Source of the DNA: Parafrankia irregularis
GTDB taxonomy: Bacteria > Actinomycetota > Actinomycetes > Frankiales > Frankiaceae
Assembly: GCF_001536285.1 (NCBI RefSeq)
Contig: NZ_FAOZ01000007.1
Coordinates: 261,360-325,359 of the forward strand
DNA: 64,000 nt
Direction of reading: 5' to 3'
The position numbers were made by a program, and so were the translations under genes. Under the pieces are notes generated by a model. That model was not told where the DNA came from. It did not search any database and saw only the letters and a list, made by a program, of their open reading frames with translations. Positions 9,700 through 22,026 of this stretch are shown here, one piece after another (the first letter of the stretch is position 1; every line of letters begins with the position of its first letter).

Positions 9700-11406
9700 A
9701 TGAAACTGCCCACCCTGATCGACTACCAACAGGCCGTCCAGGTGCCACGGCTGGCCTTCCTGGACGACCAGCTGCGCCAGAGCGTGCCGCGGCTCACCCC
9801 GCTGGGCATGCCGGCGGTCGCCACCGGCGGCTTCGCGCTCACCTTCGACGTCAGCCACGGCCGGCGCCGGTACGCGGTGCGCTGCTTCCACCGGCACAGC
9901 GACAACCTGGAGCTCCGCTACGCCTGCATCGCCGACTTCGTGCGTTCCGCGGCGCTGGCGTTCCTGGTGGACGTCGACTACCTGCCGGCCGGCATCCGGG
10001 TGGGCGAGCGTGCCTGGCCGATCGTGCGGATGGAGTGGATCGACGGGGTCCGCCTCGACGACTGGGTCCAGGAGAATCTGGACCGCCCGGCCCGGCTGGA
10101 CCGGGCCCGGGTGAGCCTCAACTCCGCCGTCGCCGAGCTGCGCCGGCGCGGTGCCGCGCACGGCGACCTGCAGCACGGGAACATCCTGGTGCTGCCGGAC
10201 TCGTCCATCCGGCTGGTCGACTACGACGGGATGTACCTGCCCGCGCTGGGCGCCCTGGGTGCCTCCGAGCGCGGCCACCGCAACTACCAGCATCCGGACC
10301 GTTCGAACCAGTACGACGTCACGCTGGACCGGTTCGCCCAGGAAGTGATCGTGGTGTCGCTGGCCGCGCTCGCCCGGGACCCGCAGCTGTGGCGTGAGTT
10401 CAACACCGGCGAGAACCTCATCCTCTCGGCGGCCGACTTCGCCGACCCGGGTGCGTCGGCCCTGTTCGCCCGCCTCGAACGGATGCCGGTCGTTGGCCCG
10501 GCCGCCCGGCGGCTGCGCGACGCCTGCCTGGTGGACTACGCCGACGCCGGCGCGATCCTCGACGGCCAGGCGCACGTCCGCTACGCCGCCGCGGCGCCTC
10601 CGGCTGCTCCGGCCGGTTCGGCGAGGCCCGCCGGTCCGGCTGGATCCGCTGGCCTGCCGGGATCGGCCGGTGCGGGCCCGGTGGGTTCCGTGGGGGTCGT
10701 CAGCACCGTCTCGGCGGCCCGGTACCTGCGAACCCGCCCGCTGTATCGCGCGCCCGTCATGGCGCCCTCCGTGCTGTCCGCGCTGGACCGTTCCGGCCTG
10801 CTGGTCCGGCGGGGCCAGGAGGCGATGGTCGTCGGCCGGGTCGCCCGGGTGCGCCAGTTCCGCCGGACGGGGGCGGTGACCGTCCTCGACTTCGCCGACG
10901 GTCACCGAGGCGGCGTCCCCGCGGCGGGCGGCTTCCACGTGGTGGGGTGGGATCGCGTCAGCCGGGAGCTCACCGCCACCCACGGGGACCTGGCAACCCT
11001 GGAAGGGGCCTGGGTTCGGGTGACCGGCCAGATCGCGGTGGACGAACGGGGCGCCGCGGCGTACGACTCCGGTGGCTGGGTGCCCCCGGAGCCCGACGCG
11101 GACGTTACCCGGCCCACCCGGGTAACCCGCCCGGGCCGCACCCCACCCGCGCCCCGGATCGAGCTGCGGCGCGGGAGCCTGCTGCGCCGGCTGACCGAGC
11201 GGGAGGCCGGCAGCCTGCTGCACCGGCCGAGCAGCGTGCCCGCCGCGCCCGCCACCCGGTCGGCCTACGGTTCCGGCCCGGTGCTGCCGCCGCCACCGCG
11301 GCCGGTGCTGCCACCGCCGGTGCCCGGCCCGGCGGCGAACCGCGCCGGTTCCAGCCCCGGTTCCAGGTCAAGGTCCGGCTCGGGGCCGTGGCCCGGCTGG
11401 AGCTGA
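9700..11406 (+). CDS. Divergent protein kinase with C-terminal OB-like domain (TerY-P-like triad)
   Basis: A 568-residue protein starting at ATG 9700. The N-terminal 300 residues are a divergent kinase fold: the catalytic loop is HGDLQHGN (His154 in HGD instead of HRD) and the metal-binding DFG is replaced by VDYDGM, a pattern seen in the kinases of TerY-P triads. An Ala/Pro/Gly linker follows, then about 90 residues (roughly 365-455) that look like an OB-fold (MVVGRVARVRQF ... WVRVTGQI), then a Pro-rich tail. An OB-type domain would suit nucleic-acid or ligand sensing; this is inference. The last gene of the presumed vWA-PP2C-kinase operon. Confidence 0.8.
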   Translation: MKLPTLIDYQQAVQVPRLAFLDDQLRQSVPRLTPLGMPAVATGGFALTFDVSHGRRRYAVRCFHRHSDNLELRYACIADFVRSAALAFLVDVDYLPAGIRVGERAWPIVRMEWIDGVRLDDWVQENLDRPARLDRARVSLNSAVAELRRRGAAHGDLQHGNILVLPDSSIRLVDYDGMYLPALGALGASERGHRNYQHPDRSNQYDVTLDRFAQEVIVVSLAALARDPQLWREFNTGENLILSAADFADPGASALFARLERMPVVGPAARRLRDACLVDYADAGAILDGQAHVRYAAAAPPAAPAGSARPAGPAGSAGLPGSAGAGPVGSVGVVSTVSAARYLRTRPLYRAPVMAPSVLSALDRSGLLVRRGQEAMVVGRVARVRQFRRTGAVTVLDFADGHRGGVPAAGGFHVVGWDRVSRELTATHGDLATLEGAWVRVTGQIAVDERGAAAYDSGGWVPPEPDADVTRPTRVTRPGRTPPAPRIELRRGSLLRRLTEREAGSLLHRPSSVPAAPATRSAYGSGPVLPPPPRPVLPPPVPGPAANRAGSSPGSRSRSGSGPWPGWS

Positions 11407-11566
11407 GCTGGCCCGAACGGGTGGCCGGCCTGGCCCGTACGTGGGATGACCACGATGCGGCGGGCCAGCCGCGGGTGGACCGCGTGAACCGGCATGACTC
11501 GGCCTTGCCAGCGGTACCGGGTGGCGCCAGATGTCGTCCGCTGCGGTCTGGCGCCGTTCGGTGTGG

Positions 11567-12154
11567 TCAGCGCGGCAGGGGAGGCAGGGGGAGGGGGAGC
11601 GCGGGCAGGCCGTCGATGCTCGTGCCGTTGTGGGACCTGTGTTCGCAGTAGGCGGCGAACTCCTCCTCCGTCCTGCGGTCGAAGTACCTGGTGTGCAGGT
11701 CCCGCTCCTGCTGGTACTCCATGAACGGGACGGCGTACCCGCAGCTGTCACTGATGGTCCGGGCCCGCACGACGATGATCGCGCGCAGCCCGCCCGCGTT
11801 CGCCTGCTCGGCCGGGAAGCGGCTGAGCAGCTCACCCCAGCGCGGGTCGTCACGGAACACCGGCTCCCCCTCCCCGTGCACCCGCAGGATCTTCGGCGGC
11901 CCGTCGAAGGCACACCACATGAGCGTGATCCGGCCGTTCTCCCGCAGGTGCGCGATGGTCTCCGCGTGGCTTCCGCCGAAGTCCAGGTAGGCCACGGTCC
12001 GCTCGTCGAGCACCGTCAGCGAACCGTCCCGGCCCTTCGGCGAGAGGTTGATCCGGCCCTGCGCGGACAGTGGCGCGGACGCGACGAAGAAGATCCGTTG
12101 AGCCTGGATGAACGCCCGTAGCCGGTCGTCGAGGAGCTCGTAGGTCTGTCCCAT
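11567..12154 (-). CDS. Pyridoxamine 5'-phosphate oxidase-family FMN-binding protein
   Basis: A 195-residue protein of the PPOX/flavin-reductase-like split-barrel class. Visible features are FFVASAPLSAQGRINLSPKG near the N-terminus, which matches the family's FMN-contacting strands, and HLRENGRITLMWCAFDGPPKILRVHGEG in the middle, also typical. True PdxH enzymes carry extra C-terminal residues not seen here, so this is one of the many general FMN- or F420-binding relatives with unknown substrate. Transcribed convergently with the kinase gene and alone. Confidence 0.8.
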   Translation of the reverse strand: MGQTYELLDDRLRAFIQAQRIFFVASAPLSAQGRINLSPKGRDGSLTVLDERTVAYLDFGGSHAETIAHLRENGRITLMWCAFDGPPKILRVHGEGEPVFRDDPRWGELLSRFPAEQANAGGLRAIIVVRARTISDSCGYAVPFMEYQQERDLHTRYFDRRTEEEFAAYCEHRSHNGTSIDGLPALPLPLPPLPR

Positions 12155-12374
12155 GGCTGAAGTATCCGCACCGGCGGCAGGTATCGGCGTCCCGACAGGT
12201 GTGTGGGTAGCCAGGTGGTGACGGCGTATCTAGCTGTGGGGGTCTCGGCCCCGCGGTCACCGTGCGGCGCAGGCCGGTGCCGTCCAGCGCAGCTGTCCGA
12301 TGACGAGACGATCCGGTGGTGGCGGTGTTTCCCTCCGACGGAGCAGCACAGGAAGATCACGATCGGAGGACCTG

Positions 12375-14141
12375 GTGGCGTTGAAGCCGCTGCGGGCGGG
12401 CGACCCGCTCGTGATGGGGCCGTACCGGCTGGCGGCCCGCCTCGGCAGCGGTGGGATGGGCGTCGTCTACCTCGGAGTCGACGGGCGCGGGCGGCAGGGT
12501 GCCGTCAAGGTGCTGCGCGACGAGTACCTGGAGGACGAGGGGTTCCGGCGGCGGTTCACCCGGGAGGCGGCCGCGATCGCGGCGATCGACAGCCCGCGGG
12601 TCGCCCGGCTGCTGGACGCCGGCCCCGACGGTGACCAGCCGTGGATCGCCACCGAGTACGTCCACGGGCCCACCCTGCTGGGCGCCGTCGCGGCGGACGG
12701 GCCGACCCGGCCGGAGACGCTGCGCACGTTGGCGACGGGCCTCGCCGAGGCGCTGCGCGCCATCCACGGCGCCGACGTGGTGCACCGTGACCTCAAGCCC
12801 AGCAACGTCATCATGGGCGCGGACGGGCCGAAGGTCATCGACTTCGGGATCGCGGTGGGCCTCGCCGGCGCGATGACGGCGTCGGGAGTGGTGCTGGGCA
12901 GCGTCGGCTACATGGCCCCCGAGCTGATCTCGGGGGACTCCCGGCCGGGCCCGGCGGCCGACGTCTTCGGCTGGGCACTCACCGTCGCGTTCGCCGCCAC
13001 CGGCCGCGCGCCGTTCGGGGACGGCCCGCTGCAGACGCTGGTGCTGCGCACCGTGCACGGCGACGCCGACATCGACGGTGTTCCGGATGACCTCCGCCCG
13101 GCGGTCACCACGGCGCTGCGCACCCGGCCCGAGCTGCGCCCCACCGCCACGGATCTGGTGAGCTGGCTGGCGTCCGGGGACGTCCCCGCGGGCCTCGTGC
13201 CGGCACCGGAACCCGCACCGGCCCAGCCGGCTGGGCCGGAGGCCGAGACATCCGGCCTGGCCGAGGCGTCCCGCGTGGCCGATGAGTCCGAACGGGCCGA
13301 ACGGGCCGGACAGGCTGAGGGGGCCGTGGCGGCGGAAGCGACCCGGGTGGCGGGGCGTGCGGGTGGTGCCGGGCGGCGGTCGGGGGGTGCCCATCGGGCC
13401 GGCGGACGTCCGCGTGGCGACAGCGCGCAGCAGCGGGCCAGGTCGTTGGCCGCCCTGGACATCCTCGTGGGCAGCAGCTCCGTCGCGTCGGCCGACCCGG
13501 CGGGCGAGGACCCCGTGCCCGACCGGCCGGCGGCACGGCGGCGCCGGCATCCGGTGACCGCACGCCGCCTGGTGCCCGCGGTCGGTGTGGTGGCGATCGC
13601 CGCCGCGGCGGCGAGCATGGGCGTGGTGCCGAGCCCGGGGGAGGTCCTGGGCATGGCGCACTCCGCCGACAGCGGCGGTCAGGCCGAGCTGTGGCGGGGC
13701 GTCGCCGACGCCGCGGCGCCGGAACCCGCGGCTCCCGCCGCTCCTGCCCTGCCACCGGCCCCGGCGCCTGCACCGCCGGCCCCGCTGCCGGTTCCGCCGG
13801 CCCAGGCGGCGCCCGCGGCACCGGTCGCGGACGTCCGTGGTGCCACCACCGGGCGCCCGGCGCGATACCTGGCCGGCAACCACGAATCCGGGATCGGCGA
13901 CCTCGTCGACATCGACCTTCCCCGCGTCGACGTGGATGTGCCGACGATCGACATCGTGATGCCGCGGATCGAGGTCGGCCTGCCCGGTCTGGCCGTCACC
14001 GTGCCCCAGGTCGAGGTGGACGAGATCGACGTGAGTGAGGTCCTCGCTGCCTGGCAGCGGGCGGTCCCTGTGGACGTCCCCACCATCCCCGTTCTGATCC
14101 AACGTGGATCCGCACAGTCTGACGTCTGGGTGTGGTCCTGA
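12375..14141 (+). CDS. Membrane-anchored Ser/Thr protein kinase (PknB-like)
   Basis: A receptor-type eukaryotic-like kinase, about 588 residues. The N-terminal 270 residues have the glycine loop GSGGMG, VHRDLKPSN (His137), DFGIA and GYMAPE, so all catalytic motifs are intact. A disordered Ala/Gly/Arg-rich juxtamembrane region leads to one membrane segment (about 397-420). The outside part is Pro/Ala-rich and ends in an unusual string of short alternating units of the type VDxPxIDIxMPxIEVxLP. Start chosen at GTG 12375, 4 bp after GGAGGA; TTG 12381 gives the common start MKPLRAGDP and is equally possible. No PASTA repeats. Substrate unknown. Confidence 0.9.
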   Translation: MALKPLRAGDPLVMGPYRLAARLGSGGMGVVYLGVDGRGRQGAVKVLRDEYLEDEGFRRRFTREAAAIAAIDSPRVARLLDAGPDGDQPWIATEYVHGPTLLGAVAADGPTRPETLRTLATGLAEALRAIHGADVVHRDLKPSNVIMGADGPKVIDFGIAVGLAGAMTASGVVLGSVGYMAPELISGDSRPGPAADVFGWALTVAFAATGRAPFGDGPLQTLVLRTVHGDADIDGVPDDLRPAVTTALRTRPELRPTATDLVSWLASGDVPAGLVPAPEPAPAQPAGPEAETSGLAEASRVADESERAERAGQAEGAVAAEATRVAGRAGGAGRRSGGAHRAGGRPRGDSAQQRARSLAALDILVGSSSVASADPAGEDPVPDRPAARRRRHPVTARRLVPAVGVVAIAAAAASMGVVPSPGEVLGMAHSADSGGQAELWRGVADAAAPEPAAPAAPALPPAPAPAPPAPLPVPPAQAAPAAPVADVRGATTGRPARYLAGNHESGIGDLVDIDLPRVDVDVPTIDIVMPRIEVGLPGLAVTVPQVEVDEIDVSEVLAAWQRAVPVDVPTIPVLIQRGSAQSDVWVWS

Positions 14142-14333
14142 CGTTCTGAAGCCGCTCCCGCTGTTCTCGCCCGGGTTTCCGCCCGTAGCAGGATCCAGAG
14201 TTCGGGTCGCCGCTGCTGTCGCTGCCTGTGAACAAGAAGTGCGGACATTGGCTGCTGCAGCAACCGAAATCCTCACTCCTGCCTACTGCCTGGTGACTCC
14301 GCGCCCCTTTGATGCCACTTGTGGGGAGGAGGG

Positions 14334-15680
14334 TCAGCGGAGCGCGCGGAAGGCGCCGTCCAGGTCGGCCAGGATGTCGTCGATGCCTTCGAGGCCCACG
14401 GAGAGGCGGATCTGGTCGGCGGACACGCCGCTGGCCCTCCGCTGCTGCGGTGTCAGCTGCGCGTGGGTGGTCGACGCGGGATGGATGGCCAGCGAGCGGA
14501 CGTCCCCGACGTTCGCCAGGTGGCTGTGCAGGGTGAGCGCCTCGATGAAGGCCGGGCCGCGGCGCAGCCCGTCGGCCAGCTCGAAGGCGAGGACCGCGCC
14601 GGTGCCGCGGGGCAGGTAGCGGTCCGCCGCGGCGCGCCAGGGGCTGTCGGGCAGGCCCGGGTAGGCGACCGCGGTGACGTCGTCGCGGTCCCGCAGCCAC
14701 TGGGCGACCCGCAGGGCGTTCGTGCTGTGCCGCTCCATCCGTAGCGACAGGGTTTCCAGGCCCTGCAGGAGCAGGAACGCGTTCATCGGCGACAGTGCCG
14801 GCCCGAGGTCGCGCAGCAGCCGGGCGCGGGCCCGCAGGATGTAGGCCGTCTCGGGGAACGCGTCGAGGAACACCAGCCCGTCGTAGGCGGGATCGGGCTG
14901 GGTGAAGCGCGGGTAGCGGCCGTTGCCCCAGTCGAAGCGGCCGCCGTCGACGATGATCCCGCCGATGGACGTCCCGTGCCCGCCGATGAACTTCGTCGCC
15001 GAGTGGACGACGATGTCCGCGCCGTGCTCGAAGGGGCGGGCCAGGTAGGGGGAGGCGAGGGTGTTGTCGACGACGAGCGGGATCCCGGCGTCGTGGGCGA
15101 CGCCCGCGACGGCGGCGATGTCGAGGACGTTCCCGCGCGGGTTGCCGATGGTCTCGCCGTAGAACGCGGCGGTGCGCGGCCGGATGGCGGCCCGCCAGGC
15201 GTCGGGGTCGTCGGGGTCGTCGACGAAGGTGGTCTCGATGCCGAGGTCGGCCAGGGTGTGGCGGAACAGTGCGTACGTCCCGCCGTACAGCGACGCGGAC
15301 GACACGATGTGATCGCCGGCCGAGGCGACGTTGAGCAGGGCGAGGGTCTGCGCCGCCTGCCCGCTGGCGGTGGCGAGTGCCGCGACGCCGCCCTCCAGGT
15401 CGGCGACGCGCTGTTCGAGTGCGTCGTGGGTCGGGTTGACCACCCGGGTGTAGGTGAAGCCCGTCTCGGTGAGCGCGAACAGGCCGGCGGCCTGGGCGGC
15501 GTCGGCGAACACGAACGAGGCGCTCTGGTAGATCGGCACCGCGCGGGCGCCGGTCGTCGGGTCCGCGGTGGTGCCGGCATGAACCTGGCGGGTCTCGAAC
15601 GACCAGGCGGCGCTGCGGACTCCGGTGCCGGGCTCGCGCAGGTCCGCCGTCTGGGTCACCGGGTCGACGGTGTCGGTCAC
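14334..15680 (-). CDS. metY: O-acetylhomoserine sulfhydrylase (MetY-type), copy coupled to an oxygenase
   Basis: A PLP enzyme of the Cys/Met metabolism family, 448 residues, that joins O-acetylhomoserine with sulfide or a thiol. Motifs: [13 protein letters not shown] near the start, [16 protein letters not shown] (PLP-binding Asp) and [10 protein letters not shown] with the PLP Lys230. The start GTG 15680 overlaps the stop of the upstream oxygenase gene by 4 bp (GTGA), so the two are translationally coupled. The open frame continues upstream to 16925, but that part is a shadow of the oxygenase. A second copy lies divergently at 17344. Which of the two serves methionine synthesis and which something else is not decided by sequence. 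Confidence 0.93.
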   Translation of the reverse strand: MTDTVDPVTQTADLREPGTGVRSAAWSFETRQVHAGTTADPTTGARAVPIYQSASFVFADAAQAAGLFALTETGFTYTRVVNPTHDALEQRVADLEGGVAALATASGQAAQTLALLNVASAGDHIVSSASLYGGTYALFRHTLADLGIETTFVDDPDDPDAWRAAIRPRTAAFYGETIGNPRGNVLDIAAVAGVAHDAGIPLVVDNTLASPYLARPFEHGADIVVHSATKFIGGHGTSIGGIIVDGGRFDWGNGRYPRFTQPDPAYDGLVFLDAFPETAYILRARARLLRDLGPALSPMNAFLLLQGLETLSLRMERHSTNALRVAQWLRDRDDVTAVAYPGLPDSPWRAAADRYLPRGTGAVLAFELADGLRRGPAFIEALTLHSHLANVGDVRSLAIHPASTTHAQLTPQQRRASGVSADQIRLSVGLEGIDDILADLDGAFRALR

Positions 15681-16909
15681 CGGGCGGCCCCGTCTGGTCG
15701 CGTGAGGTCGGCGTAGTGGCGTCGGGCGACCTCGGGATGGCTGCGCAGCCAGCTCTTCAACGTGTTCTCCCCGTGCTGGGCGAAGATCGGGTTGTCCGGG
15801 TCGGGAGGTCCGGCGTCGGGGATCTGCGCGAGGAGCGCGGGGGGCAGCGGCACGGGCTCGATCGTGGCGGACAGGCCCGGTCCGAAGAAGAACGCCACGG
15901 ATCCTCGTTCGTGGCCTTGTGGTGGGCTCATCACACGGTGCACAGTTGCCGGATAGTAGCGCAGCGTGGCAAGTTCGAACATCTCGCCGATGTTCACCAC
16001 GAACGCCCCCCGCACCGGCGGGGCGTCGATCCACCCGCCCGAGCCGTCGGCGACCTGCAGCCCCGGCAGCCACGCCCGGTCCGCCGCGTTCGCCGGATCC
16101 ACCGGGGTTTCGGGCGCGTCGGGCGCGTCCTGTCGCCGGACGGCGTCCTGCAGGACGAGGCTCAGGAAGCCACCGTCCTTGTGCGCCCCGACGCCCTGCG
16201 AACGGGCGCCGCCGGTGTCCCGCCGGTGCCGGTCGGTGCGCTCGCCGTCTCCGTCTCCGTCTCCGTCTCCGACTCCGGCCACGTGGCCGGTCTCGGCGGC
16301 CGGCCCGTCGGGTGCGGGCAGGTAGCGCAGCAGCTTGAGGTGGGAGCGGGGGTCGTCGGCGAACGTGGCGTCCAGGTGGTCGGGGGCGAGCCCCAGCGAC
16401 TCGGCCAGCGCGCGGACGAGGACCTGCGCGACCCCGGCCAGCGCCGCCATGTACTCCTCGACGACGGACCGCAGCTCGGCCGGGTGCGCCGGCCACTGGT
16501 TGGGGCCGTCCAGGCGCAGGTAGGGCGGGTCGGCGGGGCCGCACACCCGGCGCGGGCGCTCGTCGCCGATGTCGATCTGCTCGCGCAGGTCGGGGTTGCC
16601 CCGGGTGATCTCCTGGCCGAGGCGGGTGTAGCCGCGGAAATGCGGCGAGTGAACGTTCTCGATCCGCAGCTTGGTGGCGGTCGGCAACCGGAAGAAGTCG
16701 CGGCTCACGGCCAGGACCCGATCGGTGAGCGAGGTCGGCACGCCGTGGCCGGTGAGCTGGAAGAAGCCCGGGACGCGGCAGGCCGCGCGCAGCGCGAGGA
16801 CGAACCCGGCCCGGTCGGCGGGGTGCTCGGGTGCGGTGTAGCGGCGCAGGTCGAGCAGGGGAAGCTCGCGCGGCGACGGACCGGATGGACGGCCAGGGGC
16901 CTGGCGCAT
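15677..16909 (-). CDS. 2-oxoglutarate/Fe(II)-type oxygenase, isopenicillin N synthase-like
   Basis: A 410-residue non-haem iron oxygenase. The N-terminal DIOX_N part includes LPLLDLRRY and GFFQLTGHGV. The C-terminal jelly roll has the HxD of the metal triad in GAHKDGG, the distal His in ATVHRV and the co-substrate-binding R-x-S in RGSVAFFF. Just before the HxD motif is a low-complexity insert with a (Gly-Asp) run, encoded by a tccgtc/tctccg microsatellite at about 16246-16275. ATG 16909 has GGGAGG upstream. It is the first gene of a two-gene unit with an O-acetylhomoserine sulfhydrylase, which suggests a sulfur-containing amino acid as substrate or product; that is inference. Confidence 0.88.
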   Translation of the reverse strand: MRQAPGRPSGPSPRELPLLDLRRYTAPEHPADRAGFVLALRAACRVPGFFQLTGHGVPTSLTDRVLAVSRDFFRLPTATKLRIENVHSPHFRGYTRLGQEITRGNPDLREQIDIGDERPRRVCGPADPPYLRLDGPNQWPAHPAELRSVVEEYMAALAGVAQVLVRALAESLGLAPDHLDATFADDPRSHLKLLRYLPAPDGPAAETGHVAGVGDGDGDGDGERTDRHRRDTGGARSQGVGAHKDGGFLSLVLQDAVRRQDAPDAPETPVDPANAADRAWLPGLQVADGSGGWIDAPPVRGAFVVNIGEMFELATLRYYPATVHRVMSPPQGHERGSVAFFFGPGLSATIEPVPLPPALLAQIPDAGPPDPDNPIFAQHGENTLKSWLRSHPEVARRHYADLTRPDGAAR

Positions 16910-16924
16910 GTGGGCCTCCCTGCA

Positions 16925-19895
<2,971 letters not shown>

Positions 19896-20118
19896 GATCG
19901 AGTGAGATCGAGTGCTTTCGGCTGAGGTCGGCCGGGAGGGCCGGAAATCCCGGTGTCAGTAGATGTCCTGATGTGGTCTCGCGGCGGACGGCGGTCATCT
20001 GCGTGGGACGATCGTCACGCGTGGCGGCGAACCCGGGGCACCGAGCGTTCGTCCCGCGCCTGTGGAGGTGCGGTGGCTCGCCGGTGGTGGCCGGCGGTGT
20101 GGTGGCGTGGAAGGGACC

Positions 20119-22026
20119 GTGGCAGAAGGCAGCGCGTTGACGGCGTCCGCGCCGGTGCGACCCGGTCGTATGGCCTCCCGTGCGATGGGCGCCCGGCCGC
20201 GGGCCTGGGCAAGGTTCCGGCTTCCGGCCGCCGCGGTGGCCTGCGGCGCGCTGACCGCGGTGCTCGCGCTGGCCGCCGGCTGGCCGTTCTGGCGCGGCGA
20301 GCCCGCGCTCGCGGCCGTCAACGCCTTCGTCGCCGGCGCGTTCGTCAGCTCCGGGGTGCTGCTCGTCGACATCCCGCTGCTGCGCCGTACCGGGGTTCTC
20401 GTGCTGGCCTCCGGCGTCTGCTGGGCCCTCACCTGGCTGTTGTGCCGGGAGAGCGGGCCGCGCCCGGCGCTGGGCCTGTTCATCAACGCGCTGTTCTTCG
20501 TCGCCTTCGCCTGGGGTGTGCTGCTCTACCCGGACGGCTGCCTCACCGGGCGGGCCGACCGGGTCGTCGGCACTCTCACCACCATCGCCTACGGCCCGCT
20601 CGTGGTGTTGTCGATGGTGGTGTCCGAGCCGGAGTGGAACGGCTTCTCGGCGCAGGCGTCCTGGCCGACGCTGTGGGCCGGCCAGGCCTTCTTCGGGTTC
20701 GTCTCCGGGCTGTACGCGGTGATCAATGCGGTGCTGGCGATGGCCTTCGTGGCGCTGCTCGCGCGCCGGTGGAGCAGGCTCTACGGACTGGAACGGTCCG
20801 TCGTCGCACCCGCGCTGGGCACGCTCGGCGTGGTCGCGCTCTGCCTGGCCGCCCTGTCACCGACGCTGTACAACCGGGAACCGGGTCATGTGGCGGAGGG
20901 CGTCGCCTGGCAGGGCGTCGCCCTCGCGGTGCTCCCGCTGGTGCTGGTGAGCTGCGAGCTGTGGCGCGCGGTGGCGGTCGCGACCGCGGCGGACCGGATG
21001 CTGCGCTCCAGCGGCGGCGCCGCGACGGTGACCGTGGTCCGTGACGCCCTGCGCCGCGCCCTGCGTGACGACACCGTCGAGGTGTACTTCTGGCTCGCCG
21101 ACGAGCGGCGTTTCGTCGACATCGCCGGGCAGCCGGCCAGCGGCGCTCCCGCGCTGGGCGCAGTGCCCGGTCCGGGCGCCGTGCCTGGCGCGGGAGCGCT
21201 GGTGCCCGTGCGCCGTGGCGCGCCGGCGCTGTGGTCCCAGCCCGTGATCGCGCCGTCGGGTGAGCTGTTCGCCCTGGTCACGGGCCGGTCGCCGGTGCTG
21301 CGTCGGCACGGCGCGTTCACCGGGGCGGCGCTGCGGACCGCTCGGCTCTCGCTGCAGAACGCCCATCTGCAGGTGACCATCCAGGCGCGGCTCGTCGAGA
21401 CGCGGGCGGCGCGGCGGCGGGTCGAGGAGGCGGAGGCCGCCGAACGCAGTCGCATCGCGCGCGACCTGCACGACGGCGTGCAGCAGCGGCTGCTCGCGCT
21501 GGCGATGCTGGTGAGCGTCGCCGAGTGGTCCGCCGACGACCCGGCGGCCGCCGCCGCGATGTTCGGGGACATCCGGGCCGGCCTGCTCGCGGCGAACGAC
21601 GAGGTCCGCGCCATCGCCCGCGGTCTCGACCCGGAGACCCTGCGCACCGCCGGCCTGGTGGCGGCGGTACGGCAGGCCGCGGCCAGGCTGGCGCTGCCGG
21701 TGGAGGTCGACGTCGCGCTCGGGCGCGGCGGGCCCTTCGGGGACGTCGCCGAGCGCACGGTCTACTTCGCGGTGTCGGAGGCACTGGCCAACGTGGTCAA
21801 GCACGCACGGGCGACGGCCGCCCGGGTGCGGCTCACCGAGCGATCGGGCGGGCTGGTCGCCGAGGTCAGTGACAACGGGTGCGGCGGCGCGGTGGAGCAT
21901 CCGGCCGGCGGGCTGGCCGGCCTGCGTGACCGGGTGGCGGCGGCCGGCGGTGAGGTGCACCTGTCCAGCCCGGCCGGTGGCCCGACCACCGTCCTGGTCA
22001 TCGTGCCCACGGGCGTGGCGTCGTGA
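20119..22026 (+). CDS. Membrane sensor histidine kinase, HisKA_3/NarL class
   Basis: A 635-residue sensor. About six hydrophobic segments fill residues 35-290, followed by a roughly 110-residue linker domain, a HisKA_3 dimerisation helix with ERSRIARDLHDGVQQRL (phospho-acceptor His451) and an HATPase_c domain (about 540-632) with EALANVVKHA and DNGCGG ... GLAGLRDRV. All catalytic boxes are present. Start GTG 20119 was chosen because GGAAGGGA lies 5 bp before it; the frame stays open to 20062. The stop overlaps the start of a degenerate paralogue. No response regulator gene is adjacent. Confidence 0.88.
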   Translation: MAEGSALTASAPVRPGRMASRAMGARPRAWARFRLPAAAVACGALTAVLALAAGWPFWRGEPALAAVNAFVAGAFVSSGVLLVDIPLLRRTGVLVLASGVCWALTWLLCRESGPRPALGLFINALFFVAFAWGVLLYPDGCLTGRADRVVGTLTTIAYGPLVVLSMVVSEPEWNGFSAQASWPTLWAGQAFFGFVSGLYAVINAVLAMAFVALLARRWSRLYGLERSVVAPALGTLGVVALCLAALSPTLYNREPGHVAEGVAWQGVALAVLPLVLVSCELWRAVAVATAADRMLRSSGGAATVTVVRDALRRALRDDTVEVYFWLADERRFVDIAGQPASGAPALGAVPGPGAVPGAGALVPVRRGAPALWSQPVIAPSGELFALVTGRSPVLRRHGAFTGAALRTARLSLQNAHLQVTIQARLVETRAARRRVEEAEAAERSRIARDLHDGVQQRLLALAMLVSVAEWSADDPAAAAAMFGDIRAGLLAANDEVRAIARGLDPETLRTAGLVAAVRQAAARLALPVEVDVALGRGGPFGDVAERTVYFAVSEALANVVKHARATAARVRLTERSGGLVAEVSDNGCGGAVEHPAGGLAGLRDRVAAAGGEVHLSSPAGGPTTVLVIVPTGVAS

